DNA from: Candidatus Rifleibacteriota bacterium
Lineage (GTDB): Bacteria; Riflebacteria; Ozemobacteria; Ozemobacterales; Ozemobacteraceae
Length of the DNA: 31,274 nt
Assembly (NCBI GenBank): GCA_029560455.1
Contig: JAKQKW010000501.1
Coordinates: forward strand, 1-31,274
Reading direction: 5' to 3'
Shown piece by piece: positions 13,713 through 23,397 of this stretch. The notes below the pieces were generated by a model, which saw nothing but the letters and a program-made list of their open reading frames with translations, had not been told where the DNA came from and ran no database searches. A program made the translations under genes and the position numbers. Position 1 is the first letter of the stretch, and the number at the start of each line of letters is the position of its first letter.

Positions 13713-14276
13713 TTACCTTACTATTTTCAATGAGGCGCCGTCAGTTTCAAGAAGGTTTCCGAGCTTATTTTGATATGGGTAATCGTCGATTTCGCTGCTA
13801 TCGGGAAAAACCGTATCGGTAGCGGCAATAGTGTTTGTCTGATTCCATTCCCATTGCGCCATGTTTATTTGAAAACTTGAGTTGGAGGCAATGTTACCAG
13901 AGGCTTTCCAGAAAAGCTGATTGGTAGATGTCCCCCATAAGTGAGGCATTATCCCAGGGTCATAGACACCGGCATCTCTCAGCACACCGTTTTCATGCAG
14001 TGTCTGCAAAGTCATGGCTATGGAAGCGGCTGCATCCGGATGAGCAGGATCAAAGTTATCTTCCCACGGCTGCCAGGTTGGTGAGGCGATTTGCATTAAA
14101 TCAAAAGCTTCCCTGATCTGGCTTATCTCCAGACTCAAGCTTTTTTCCTTCAATCTATTATTTAGCAGCTCTTCTTCCGGAAACAATGTTAAGGCAAAAA
14201 TGCCACCAGCAACAAGCATTACCATAAGCAAAAGCAATACCGCCCCTCTTTTTCGCCATGATCTTTGAGTCTGCAT
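13713..14276 (-). CDS. Pilin/pseudopilin-like membrane-anchored protein
   Basis: The protein has 187 residues from the ATG at 14276, 2 nt after the giant gene's stop; a GTG at 14285 is an alternative. The N-terminus is basic (QRSWRKRG), directly followed by a hydrophobic helix (AVLLLLMVMLVAGGIFALTLF) and then an amphipathic helix rich in Glu and Leu (EEELLNNRLKEKSLSLEISQ). 'KRG-AVLLLL' resembles a class III prepilin site of the GspK/PilX kind, which lack the Glu at position +5. The remaining 130 residues are aromatic-rich and extracytoplasmic, with no family recognised. It probably forms an operon with the giant exported protein. It may help display or secrete that protein, possibly through the PilB/GspE machinery. 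It could also be an ordinary signal-anchored protein. Confidence 0.65.
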   Translation of the reverse strand: MQTQRSWRKRGAVLLLLMVMLVAGGIFALTLFPEEELLNNRLKEKSLSLEISQIREAFDLMQIASPTWQPWEDNFDPAHPDAAASIAMTLQTLHENGVLRDAGVYDPGIMPHLWGTSTNQLFWKASGNIASNSSFQINMAQWEWNQTNTIAATDTVFPDSSEIDDYPYQNKLGNLLETDGASLKIVR

Positions 14277-14278
14277 GT

Positions 14279-17200
14279 TTACCACTCTATATAATGCCTT
14301 TGGCCGCTTATCGTTCTGGTCTGGTTAGGTGAAACAATTTTCTTTCCATGATGAAACGCCGTCGGGTATTCCTGATTTATGAAAATACTTCTTTCCAGCT
14401 GAACCCCGTCAAACCATACCGCATGAGACGCAACAGCCGGGGAAGAATTTTCAAGCGACAGGTAGGTACGTGAGGCAATTAAAGGGTCATAGGCAAAATC
14501 AAAAGCAAAATAAACTCGATACCACGGATAAGGATGCGAAATTGATGGCTGAATGGTATCAAGAATGCCCGCTTTAACTATTCCGGGACCAAAGGTAGTG
14601 ATCGCAGCACCGGAATTTATTTCAATGCCAAGCGACTGGGTGGTGTTTAAATTTGCGTCATCACGACCGATCAGGACCAGTCTTGCTGAACCGGTTGCCG
14701 GGCAAACATAGGCAGAAAGGAAATATCTCTGGGCAGGTGCCGGAAAAGTGGTTGTGGCAATATTCTGAAAAACGCTGCCACTTGCAAAATTCTGGGGCCC
14801 CCCGGCTATTATTTCGCATGCAAATTCACAGGTGTCAACTGCCGAACCACCGTCAGTGAAGGTTTGCAGACTGCCGAAATACAAACCACTGGCCTGACCA
14901 CCAGCGACCGGGCCGATACGAAAGTAAGCACTGCCAGTAGAGCCTGGGGGCAGAGGGTTTGGCAAAATAGTACTGGAGCCTGTTATGTTGCCTGCTGCAA
15001 TATAATTTCCAAGCCCATCGCCAAGGGAGTTAAAGGTCCAGTATAGTGCGGCTGCAGTAAGATCGACGTTGCCGGTATTGGTAAATTGCACTGCTATCCA
15101 TGGGGAGGTTGAGCCGGCGGCAATCTGCCCGGCATCGATCATATTGTCGATAATATCAAGCCCTGAAACAGGGTTGACGGTGAGAGTTGTATTAAAAGTT
15201 GCCGATGCCTCACTTGATTGTATGATGCCATCGGCGTTATTGTCTTCCCAGACGGTGTGGGTTCCGATGTAATTGCCCGGGGGCAGGGTTGCTCCCAGAA
15301 CAAGCTGGGCGGTGCAACTACGGGTATTGCCACCACCCACCCCGAATGCAGTTGCCGGAACAAATGTCACACTGGCAACCGGAATCGTATCAGTGCCAGA
15401 TTCCAGGGGGCCACGCAACCATTTTATGCTGGTCAGTGGCACTGTTGTTTCATTTTTCACAGAAAATGTCTGGGAAACTGTTTGCCCCGGGTTTCTGCTG
15501 CCGAAAGCTACCGGGTTGGTAACCGAGAGTTTTTTGAAACCGACATTTACGATCAGTTCAAACAGGCACGATTCTTCATTAGCAGAATATAAGCCGTTGG
15601 CGGCGCTGTAGTCGTCGAATATTCTCTGATAACCTCGATATGTGCCATCAGCTCTTGGGAAGCCAATCACCAGGGTCACGGTCGCCAGTTTTGCTGTACC
15701 AACAGGCATAAAACCCAGGGCTGTAAATGAAATGCTGCTGGCGGGAATAACGTTACCAAGGTTTATCATCTGTGAGGCTACTGGTGTTGCCAGGTCGAGA
15801 TCGGTATTGCCGACATTTACAACTTCAAAAACCCCTTGAACAGTTGTATTTGCAAGGGTCCAGCCAAGATTGAGCGGATCCTGAATAACCTTGATGACTT
15901 TCTTCGAATTGACGGTAAGCAGCAGATTAACGCTGTCACTCATTTCGCCGGCATCGAGCAGGTCGTTATTGTTAGGGTCTTCCCATACGGTCAGGGTGCC
16001 AGAGTAGGTAGCAGGCGAGCAGCCATCTGGAATTTGAACATGCCAGTTACAGTTTTTTGTCTGGCCAATAGATAGCCCACCGATTGGAGCCGGACTGACA
16101 ACATTGGCTGTGCTTACAATATCCGGCGGGCCTGCAACCACGGGCGTAAGGGCGCTGGTAGATGCCTTCGCATTGGTGACAATGAGGTCGCCAACATTTT
16201 TAACCATAAACTGAATTGAAGTCGATGGCTGGGCAGGGTCACCGATAGAACTCAAGGTGGGCTCGATGATATCAATTACCATTGAACCGATCTGACATTT
16301 GAGGGTAAATGTATCATCAGGTTCCCCTGCTGTTTTCAGAGCATTTGAATTATCATCGTTGAACAGCCAGTAATGCGGTGCAATACTGAGGTATGAGCCG
16401 CTGGCCTGCATAACAGGAACAGAAACGCTTATGTCGTGAGTAAAGAAGGCTCCGGTGGCTACATAAAATGGCTCTGATGGAGGAAAGCTGGCATTGCTGG
16501 CGTCCAGAACCTTTACTCCGTCCTGCAGATTTGTTTTGATCCAGCGCAGCTCCGGCAACTCTGTATTGCCAATATTGCGGCAATCAAGAGGAATCGTCCG
16601 GGTTGTGCCCGGGACAATGCCACCCATGTTAACATTATCGAGAAATACTTCAACCCGGCGAAGCTGAGGCACAACGAGGGAAAGCGTAACCGAGGCCGAA
16701 GCTTCGTCGGCATCACAAAGGTTGTTTGAATTTCGGTCCTCAAAAACCCACTGTTTACCAGTATAAGTGCCGGCTATGGTGCCTGACGGAACAGACACGG
16801 TAGCTGTAGCAATGCGTGATTCGCCTTTCGGTACAGATGTTGCAAGGGCAAGCAAAATTTCGCTGGTTGGAATACTGTTACCAGAGCCATCTTCAAGAGC
16901 CTGCAACAAAATTTTGAGATTATCAAGCGAAACCTGCCCGGTATTGGTGACGGTCGTCTGGCTGCTGAGTGTTACCGCAGGCGTGCCAATACCCATGTCG
17001 AGGCTGTCGGGAGAAATGCTTAAGCTTGCCGCACCAACCTCGATTCTGACCATAAATGAATCGCTGGCTTCGGTAACATCTATAATATGATCACCGTTCA
17101 CATCATTCCATAAGGTCCAGGTGGCAATGTAAGTGCCGGCCGGCCCGACTGTCAGAGTTGCTACCACATTTGATACAAGATAGGCTTCAGTGGCCAGGCT

Positions 17201-20200
17201 TGTAAAAGTTGCCGGAGTAATGCTGATCGGAAAGGAATTCGTGCCAAGTATCTGTTTAAACTCGAGCCCGGTAAGGTTAACATTGCCGGCATTGAAAGCC
17301 TGAACGGGAATCGCAGTTGTTGTCATGCCAACGTCCCAGTTTCCAAGATCTATCAGATCTTCTACTACCTCGATACTTCGCGTTTCCGGAACCACAACGC
17401 GAACCTGGAAAAAATCGACGGGTTCTGCGAGCCCGCTTAGATCTCTGACCAGATTATTATTGACATCATCATAGATAGCCATGGTGGCAACATAGGTGCC
17501 GGTGGCCTGCCCCATGGGAATTGAGAGCGTGAAGGATGCCGGCTTTCTTGTTCCTGCGGGAATTGCCCCAACCGGGTCAGGCGAAAAGAACATGCTGGTT
17601 TTGTCGATGATTATGCCTTCAAGAGATTCAAGGTTCATAGGGTCCCAGCGAACCATGGTCAATCCACCATTGCTGGTATTGCTCGCGGTTGAATTGCCAA
17701 CCGTGCCATTTTCTCCGCACGGGATTGTACCAAGGTCAATTACATCTGAAGACAGAGCTATACCCCTCTGCAGAATACGAATGCCATTTGAAATACCACT
17801 GTTAGAATCAGTGGCTAAGCCAGTGCTGGTATCAATTCCGGAAATCAGCGGGTACATTACATTGGCTTCTTCGTTTCCTGTTGAAACGACTGGTTCCGGA
17901 ACAATGAATTTTCTTACCATGACCCAGTCAACTGCAATGTCAGATATATCTATGCCGCTGCCCGCCTGGGAACCGGTTATATAACCCAGCCACAGGTAAA
18001 ATGGGCCGTTCCATGTACCGGGGTATGAGTTTAAGACCGTTGTGTGATCTCTCAGGGCGTAAACGTTTCCGCCAGAAATGCCGTGACCGAGAATGTAAAC
18101 GGTACCACCGACTGCAGTGAGCAGGTTAGTTGTGGCATTAGTGATATTATACGAGGGTGCGGCCCCATTGGCCGCTCTGGCTCTGACGCTGGTGCTGCCA
18201 CCATTATTGGTCATCAGATTGATCAGTTTGTGTGAGCCGGCGTTGTTTAACTGGTTGCTCTGGGCATTAGAGATTGCCAGGCCTGAATAGCCCGCAAAAT
18301 TGTTCCAGCGCACCCTTGCTTCAGCGGCCATGCCTTCCTGGCTGCCCACGGCTGCCCGTGTGAACACCGCACCATTTGTGATCGTAAGAAAACTGCCCCC
18401 CACCGAATATGGTCCTGTAAAGTCCCAGGTGGTTGGGTCGAATGTTGTAAAATGGTCAAAGAATTCGAAAACCGCATCTGCATCGCTTCCAGATGCTGCC
18501 GTCGCGTCGCCGTAATAGAAATAAATGGTTTTGGGGGTATTTGCAGTCAGTGCCGGCACTTTCACCCAGACAATGGTACTGGCGGTATTTGCTCCCGATT
18601 CAAGCCAGTAACTCAGGCTTGTCTGTGAATCTGAATCCCGGAAACGGATATCATCGCAATCAGCCTGCATTTTTCCGGCAGAGACCAATGCGCTGGTATT
18701 GATTACCAGTCGAACCTGAAAGTTACTTACTGTCTGGGGAGAAACAATAGACAAGGGCTTGCGGTAGCTCTGAATAGCGCTGGCAGAAGCGGTCAGTGAG
18801 AAACTGCCAACCGTGCCCGTTTCTTCGGTTGCCTGAAAAACCCAGGTAAAAGTTGCTGGCGAAAAACCTGCTATGCTGCCCTGTGAGGGTATTGGCCCTG
18901 ACAGGAGAGTGGCGTTGCCTGTACTGGCCCCGGTAGGTTTTAAAGGCCATGGAGTTGCCGGTGAAATGGTCGAACCGCCGACAATGCGGTTGTCTACAGA
19001 CAACTCAGCGGTGAAGGTTGCGCCCAGATACACTTCTGCCGGGCTCAGGGTAAGGGTTGCCACAAGATTGCCCATAGACTGCACAACAAAGGGGTGAATG
19101 GCCATAACCCATCCGACGTTGTCTTCTACAAGCGCCGTCCAGGTGCCAAGGGTTGCCCCGGCCGGAAGAGTGTAGCTTGTCTGAAGATTACCATCAACAT
19201 TGGCTGTAAGCAGTGCTGATGTCCAGATCGCGCCACCCGGGGCTGGCGTTGTATAGGCAATCTGACTGTCGTAAAAGCGAATGCGGCCTGTTTGCGTTGG
19301 AGCACGGTAAAAGCCGCTGGCATAAATTGTTTGTCCTCGGTTAAAAGTGCTTTGATCCGGCACATAGGAGGGGAAGGCTGAAATAGTAAGACCATGCTCT
19401 GAAATCTCCCAGGTATCGAAAGGATTGGCAAGGTTCAACCATGATTGTGAGGCCGGCACATTGGTATCATTTGAAAGAATATTGCATGAAAAATTCGAAA
19501 AACCGATTGGTGATGACAAATCTACGTCAATGTTGAATTTAAGCGTGAAGGTAGCGTTATAACCAGGCAGATCAACTGGAATCAACGGCGAAGCCACTTC
19601 CTGCGCGAGAGTTCCGAGGGTGAACGTCAGACTTGCGGCCTCGACCTGAGCGGTTGCTTCGCCGCTGTTCTGAACGACAGCTTCTATCTCAATATCTTTC
19701 TGATTGCGAAAAACTTTAGTGGGGGTGGCGATAACCGATAGAACACTCAAAGACGGCGGGCTTTGAATCAGGCACGATGGTCGCGGAATTGCCCGTGCCT
19801 GCGGAATGATCTGTTTTGCCTGTGATGGAGACGACCATCTGAGTTCTGCAACCGCTCCGCCAGTATTTTCGTAATACTCCATTTTCAAGGGATATCTCTT
19901 GCCGGCGGTAAGATTTACTGTGCCACTCCATTCGGTAGGTCCCTGATTTACCCATCTGTTGACCAGCAATTCATCGTTTACCCATAATTTTGCGCCGTCA
20001 TCCGTGCGGGTATAAAATGTATAGGTTTCGGTAAACTGCGGAATTATCCAGGCGTTCCATTGAACGGTAAATGTGTCAGCGCCCATGCTGGCGTCTGGAG
20101 CAGCGCCCCCCCAGTTGAAGTTAACCACCGGGTCAATTTTAGGCTTCCGCCGTGCCGTAAAATCCATGTTGTCATAGTAATAGGCGTAAAAACCAGTACC

Positions 20201-23080
20201 GGATGGGGTCAGGCTGACCTCTGCGCTTTGCCTTACATCAACAAGCGAGCTTGGATAAAGACGGCTGGCAGGAATAACAGCCTTTGGCGTTGACGGGCTC
20301 TCCCAACTGAGTCTTGCGACTGCCTGGCCTGTATTTTCGTAGAACTCCATGGTAACCGGGTATTTGTTTCCGGCAATGAGTTCAATAGTAGACCCGTTAT
20401 GTTCAGTAGCGCTCTGAAGAATCCATTTATCGACGAGTAAAACCCCATTGACCCAGAGGCGAACTCCGTCATCGGTATTGGTGTAAAACATGTAATCTTC
20501 GGTAAATTCTGGCATCACCCAGCCAGTCCAGCGTACGGTGAATGTTTCAGCTCCCATGCTTGCATCTGGTGCGCCCCCCGCCCAATTGAAGTCAACGGTC
20601 GGGTCAAGTCTTACCAGCGGCGTGCCCACGAAATAATTTGTGTCATAATAATCACCGCGCAAACCGCCGGGCGTATTACTAGATGGCTGTGGCGGGGCGG
20701 CCTGGCGCTCACCCGAGTTGTCATCAAAGCCATAGGCCATACCCGACCATTCGAAGGTCCCGGCAGATTGAGCAATCCAGGTCCAGGTGAAGGTGGCCTG
20801 CGAGTTGGCCGGAAGGTCTAGAATGGCTGGCGTCGGGCCGCTGACCAGAGTTGCCAGCCCGCTGCCACCGGTTCCTATGGTTCCCGGGATAGTATTTAGC
20901 AGAGCAGTGTCGCCATTGTTAGAAACCATCATGGTGCTTGTAAACGTTTGCCCGACTGATACCAGAGGCGGGAGCAACAGGCTTATGCTCAGACTGGCCC
21001 CTTCTTTCACCTGAAAGTTGTTTTCACAATAATTTATGGTGTCGAGTGAATTAGTTACCCGGACTGTCCAGTTGCCCGGCGGGGAGGTCAGCTCAATTGG
21101 GCAGCTGTGTGCCACAATGCCTGAACCGTTTGAAGTGATGGCGGGGTTAGAAAAGGCCACCTGGGTGCCGCTTGGATCATACCAGCGCACGACAAATTCT
21201 TTGACTGGCGTCAAGCCTTGCGCTTTGGCGTAGACATACGTCGAACCTACTTTTGGCCGGTTGAAACTTTGTGATGGTATAAAATGCCCTGAGTCCTGAT
21301 ATGTCAGAAGATACGAAGCCGGGATGTTCCATTCCGCGGGCGACAGAGCGCCAGACACCAGAATCGGGTAAAGAGTATTGCTGTCGGTACCGCTGATCTC
21401 GGCATCAATTGTCGAAGTCCCGGTGGGGCTACTCTGGGAAATGTCAACGCCATACAGTGCTGTGGCAGTTGTGCCACCCAATAAAGTAATCGGAAATGCT
21501 GTCTGCGGATATATTGACGTGTAGTTACCCAGAGAAAACTGCAAGGTTGAAGAATTCCAGTAAGCGGTTGCTTCTCCGGCATTTTTAACGGTTACCAGTA
21601 TCGGCCGGTTAATATCTCCACGATAGGCAGTAGCAGAGGCTGTGATAGCTTCGATTACCAGATCAGGGGCTATTTGAATGGTCCAGACACCGGTAACGTC
21701 TGCACTGTTGTCTTCTAACACCATGCTGGTTAATATGTCGGTTCCAGATGCCGTTCCGTTGATCGTCGCCTGGCCAAGAGGGCTGTCGCCAAGAATGTCT
21801 ACAGCGAATGACGCCGTAATAGTCTGCCCGGCGGCGATTATGGTGCCTGCTGCCGGAGCAATAAGAGTTTGAGTATAGCTGCCAAGAGTAAAAGTAAGAC
21901 TGGCAGCTGAAAAAGACAGGGATTCATTGCCGGTATTCTCGATCTGCATGGCAACAGAGATGCCACTCTGTCCTCTATTTACAGTCGTTTGCGGTATAGT
22001 AACGTTGTTTATAGTCAACTGACCGCGGCCACGGAAAAGAGTTGTCGGCTCAGTGGCAGTAATTTTGCGCACCCTGATGTCGTCATAGCGGGTTGAAGGT
22101 CCGTAATGATTCTGCAGTGAAATTTCACCCGGCCCCGGATAAACGGGAACACCTCCTACAGGTCTTTCGCCCGTGTCGGTTAAGCTGTAAGAAGTGGGGC
22201 CCTGATACATTTTTACACTGTTGCCTGATACATCTATTCTGAATGGAAACCAGTAGAAATTTGCAAACCCAATTGTATCCTGATGGCTGAGATGGGGCTC
22301 AGTCTGGTTGATATTCCAGAATCCCCAGCCGTTATACGGAGGTTTTAAAAATCCCATTCCTCTGCCGGCACGATAATCCCAGCGAATTTTATACCCGGTG
22401 TTGGCGGCATAATTTCCCCGAAAAGAAACCTCTCCTATTGGCTCAGGAACTCCACCGTTAAGATACATTTTGCCCTCAATTATGCCATCCACGAAGCTGT
22501 TATAGGTCGCCTGTGACCCCAGAACTGTGTGACCATACCCTGGCCCGGTGGTATTTCCCCCGGCGCAATTGAGGTAGCCAGCTACAATATTGATGTTTGC
22601 GCCATTCTTATGCTTGGTCCATTTGGCAAGGGTACCGCTGAAATCATCGAAGAAAATAAAGGTGTTTGTGCCGTTGGCAACGGAAGTTGCGGCCGGGTCG
22701 CCATAAAAAATATGGATAATTTTGCGCGGGTCGGGTGGATTGATCGGAATATTGGGTATTTTCACCCATATTTTGGTGGCAACGGTGTTTATCGTACCCG
22801 TTTCGACCCAGAACGGCAGGGCGGTGACGCCGTCTGAGTCTGTGAATCTTATGTCGTCGCCGTCTGCCTGCATTTGCCCGGCTGTAACAAGAGATGCAGT
22901 ATCCATGGTCACCAGGACCTGAAAATCGGTCAGGGCGGCAACAGAATTTACTTCTATGGCCTGACGGTAGGCTGAAGCCCCGTATGCAGCCGGACATAAG
23001 CTATGTAAAAACAGCAAAACGATTGTAAAGATTAATGCATTAAAAAAATTATAAAACCTGACCAACCTCAGAATATCCAC
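14279..23080 (-). CDS. Giant exported modular protein: DUF2341, CARDB, PA14 and Ig-like/EF-hand-like repeats
   Basis: The protein has about 2,933 residues from a GTG at 23080, preceded at 11 nt by GAGG; an ATG at 23155 adds 25 residues. The GTG reading gives a normal signal peptide (RLVRFYNFFNALIFTIVLLF, cleavage near AAYGA). Residue numbers below count from the ATG. Domains in order are DUF2341 with a lectin-like segment (about 62-380), CARDB-type repeats (about 385-610), two tandem PA14 domains (about 829-972 and 986-1122), and further CARDB and Ig-like modules. A second DUF2341 with its lectin-like partner follows (about 1460-1720). Then eight Ig-like repeats of about 122 residues span about 1765-2780, most carrying a DxNxDxxxDxxE-type loop, and a final carbohydrate-binding-like domain ends the protein. 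DUF2341 and PA14 are associated with glycan binding, so a cell-surface adhesin or matrix role is likely. There is no LPxTG or recognised C-terminal sorting signal. Confidence 0.88.
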   Translation of the reverse strand: MDILRLVRFYNFFNALIFTIVLLFLHSLCPAAYGASAYRQAIEVNSVAALTDFQVLVTMDTASLVTAGQMQADGDDIRFTDSDGVTALPFWVETGTINTVATKIWVKIPNIPINPPDPRKIIHIFYGDPAATSVANGTNTFIFFDDFSGTLAKWTKHKNGANINIVAGYLNCAGGNTTGPGYGHTVLGSQATYNSFVDGIIEGKMYLNGGVPEPIGEVSFRGNYAANTGYKIRWDYRAGRGMGFLKPPYNGWGFWNINQTEPHLSHQDTIGFANFYWFPFRIDVSGNSVKMYQGPTSYSLTDTGERPVGGVPVYPGPGEISLQNHYGPSTRYDDIRVRKITATEPTTLFRGRGQLTINNVTIPQTTVNRGQSGISVAMQIENTGNESLSFSAASLTFTLGSYTQTLIAPAAGTIIAAGQTITASFAVDILGDSPLGQATINGTASGTDILTSMVLEDNSADVTGVWTIQIAPDLVIEAITASATAYRGDINRPILVTVKNAGEATAYWNSSTLQFSLGNYTSIYPQTAFPITLLGGTTATALYGVDISQSSPTGTSTIDAEISGTDSNTLYPILVSGALSPAEWNIPASYLLTYQDSGHFIPSQSFNRPKVGSTYVYAKAQGLTPVKEFVVRWYDPSGTQVAFSNPAITSNGSGIVAHSCPIELTSPPGNWTVRVTNSLDTINYCENNFQVKEGASLSISLLLPPLVSVGQTFTSTMMVSNNGDTALLNTIPGTIGTGGSGLATLVSGPTPAILDLPANSQATFTWTWIAQSAGTFEWSGMAYGFDDNSGERQAAPPQPSSNTPGGLRGDYYDTNYFVGTPLVRLDPTVDFNWAGGAPDASMGAETFTVRWTGWVMPEFTEDYMFYTNTDDGVRLWVNGVLLVDKWILQSATEHNGSTIELIAGNKYPVTMEFYENTGQAVARLSWESPSTPKAVIPASRLYPSSLVDVRQSAEVSLTPSGTGFYAYYYDNMDFTARRKPKIDPVVNFNWGGAAPDASMGADTFTVQWNAWIIPQFTETYTFYTRTDDGAKLWVNDELLVNRWVNQGPTEWSGTVNLTAGKRYPLKMEYYENTGGAVAELRWSSPSQAKQIIPQARAIPRPSCLIQSPPSLSVLSVIATPTKVFRNQKDIEIEAVVQNSGEATAQVEAASLTFTLGTLAQEVASPLIPVDLPGYNATFTLKFNIDVDLSSPIGFSNFSCNILSNDTNVPASQSWLNLANPFDTWEISEHGLTISAFPSYVPDQSTFNRGQTIYASGFYRAPTQTGRIRFYDSQIAYTTPAPGGAIWTSALLTANVDGNLQTSYTLPAGATLGTWTALVEDNVGWVMAIHPFVVQSMGNLVATLTLSPAEVYLGATFTAELSVDNRIVGGSTISPATPWPLKPTGASTGNATLLSGPIPSQGSIAGFSPATFTWVFQATEETGTVGSFSLTASASAIQSYRKPLSIVSPQTVSNFQVRLVINTSALVSAGKMQADCDDIRFRDSDSQTSLSYWLESGANTASTIVWVKVPALTANTPKTIYFYYGDATAASGSDADAVFEFFDHFTTFDPTTWDFTGPYSVGGSFLTITNGAVFTRAAVGSQEGMAAEARVRWNNFAGYSGLAISNAQSNQLNNAGSHKLINLMTNNGGSTSVRARAANGAAPSYNITNATTNLLTAVGGTVYILGHGISGGNVYALRDHTTVLNSYPGTWNGPFYLWLGYITGSQAGSGIDISDIAVDWVMVRKFIVPEPVVSTGNEEANVMYPLISGIDTSTGLATDSNSGISNGIRILQRGIALSSDVIDLGTIPCGENGTVGNSTASNTSNGGLTMVRWDPMNLESLEGIIIDKTSMFFSPDPVGAIPAGTRKPASFTLSIPMGQATGTYVATMAIYDDVNNNLVRDLSGLAEPVDFFQVRVVVPETRSIEVVEDLIDLGNWDVGMTTTAIPVQAFNAGNVNLTGLEFKQILGTNSFPISITPATFTSLATEAYLVSNVVATLTVGPAGTYIATWTLWNDVNGDHIIDVTEASDSFMVRIEVGAASLSISPDSLDMGIGTPAVTLSSQTTVTNTGQVSLDNLKILLQALEDGSGNSIPTSEILLALATSVPKGESRIATATVSVPSGTIAGTYTGKQWVFEDRNSNNLCDADEASASVTLSLVVPQLRRVEVFLDNVNMGGIVPGTTRTIPLDCRNIGNTELPELRWIKTNLQDGVKVLDASNASFPPSEPFYVATGAFFTHDISVSVPVMQASGSYLSIAPHYWLFNDDNSNALKTAGEPDDTFTLKCQIGSMVIDIIEPTLSSIGDPAQPSTSIQFMVKNVGDLIVTNAKASTSALTPVVAGPPDIVSTANVVSPAPIGGLSIGQTKNCNWHVQIPDGCSPATYSGTLTVWEDPNNNDLLDAGEMSDSVNLLLTVNSKKVIKVIQDPLNLGWTLANTTVQGVFEVVNVGNTDLDLATPVASQMINLGNVIPASSISFTALGFMPVGTAKLATVTLVIGFPRADGTYRGYQRIFDDYSAANGLYSANEESCLFELIVNVGFKKLSVTNPVAFGSRNPGQTVSQTFSVKNETTVPLTSIKWLRGPLESGTDTIPVASVTFVPATAFGVGGGNTRSCTAQLVLGATLPPGNYIGTHTVWEDNNADGIIQSSEASATFNTTLTVNPVSGLDIIDNMIDAGQIAAGSTSPWIAVQFTNTGNVDLTAAALYWTFNSLGDGLGNYIAAGNITGSSTILPNPLPPGSTGSAYFRIGPVAGGQASGLYFGSLQTFTDGGSAVDTCEFACEIIAGGPQNFASGSVFQNIATTTFPAPAQRYFLSAYVCPATGSARLVLIGRDDANLNTTQSLGIEINSGAAITTFGPGIVKAGILDTIQPSISHPYPWYRVYFAFDFAYDPLIASRTYLSLENSSPAVASHAVWFDGVQLERSIFINQEYPTAFHHGKKIVSPNQTRTISGQRHYIEW
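14800..17870 (-). repeat. Eight tandem Ig-like repeats of about 370 nt within the giant gene
   Basis: Each unit begins with a pattern like 'IxVxxDxxDLGxxxxGxT' and ends with 'GTYxGxxxVWxDxNxNxxxDxxEASDxFxL'. Units begin near 17790, 17391, 17040, 16665, 16290, 15905, 15545 and 15175 and run down in coordinate. They are diverged in DNA, so this is an old expansion rather than recent slippage. Confidence 0.75.
19780..20668 (-). repeat. Tandem pair of PA14 domains, about 471-nt period
   Basis: Two adjacent copies, about 20240-20668 and 19780-20197, share 'VDFNWAGGAPDASMGAETFTV' / 'VNFNWGGAAPDASMGADTFT', 'YTFYTRTDDGAKLWVNDELLV' and 'MEYYENTGGAVAELRW' blocks. The protein similarity is high, which points to an internal duplication. 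Confidence 0.75.
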
Positions 23081-23104
23081 TATATTTAAAACCTCATGGC
23101 ATTT

Positions 23105-23133
23105 TTTATATGTCAGATCAGAACCCTCATAAA
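23105..23133 (-). promoter_or_regulatory. Possible promoter of the giant exported protein gene
   Basis: On the minus strand TTTATG (23133-23128) and TATAAA (23110-23105) are 17 nt apart. A start near 23098 would give an 18-nt leader with GAGG at 23095-23092 before the GTG at 23080, consistent with choosing that start. The -35 is poor. Confidence 0.35.
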
Positions 23134-23397
23134 GACCAGGTCCACCATTCACCATGGCTCACTCAAGATCAAACAGAAGCGTGTTGAGTTCCTGTTTGCG
23201 GGATTCGTAACGGCAGTCATAGTTCACTGCCATAAAATCTCTCTTACAGAATGTCTGCCGGCTTTGTCATACTGCAAACGACAGCCGTCAGGACACTCCT
23301 TTACAAAACTATCTTTATGATATGTTAACATGTTTGCGTGGTTAAAGCAATACTTGGTTGTCATTTCAAATCGCAAAAAAAAGTATGCTTTGAAAGG
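23134..23397. other. Divergent intergenic region with two tiny overlapping minus-strand ORFs
   Basis: No established gene is seen. Two small minus-strand frames lie end to end: 35 codons at 23331-23224 and 24 codons at 23233-23159. The second overlaps the first by 10 nt and ends 4 nt before the ATG at 23155. The second is preceded by AAGAGAG. Both are speculative. Confidence 0.3.

Noticed and set aside
16353..20668. Repetitive DNA suggesting an assembly artefact or recent gene fusion in the giant gene
   Set aside because: The reading frame is open throughout and the repeats are diverged from each other, which suits a genuine old modular protein.
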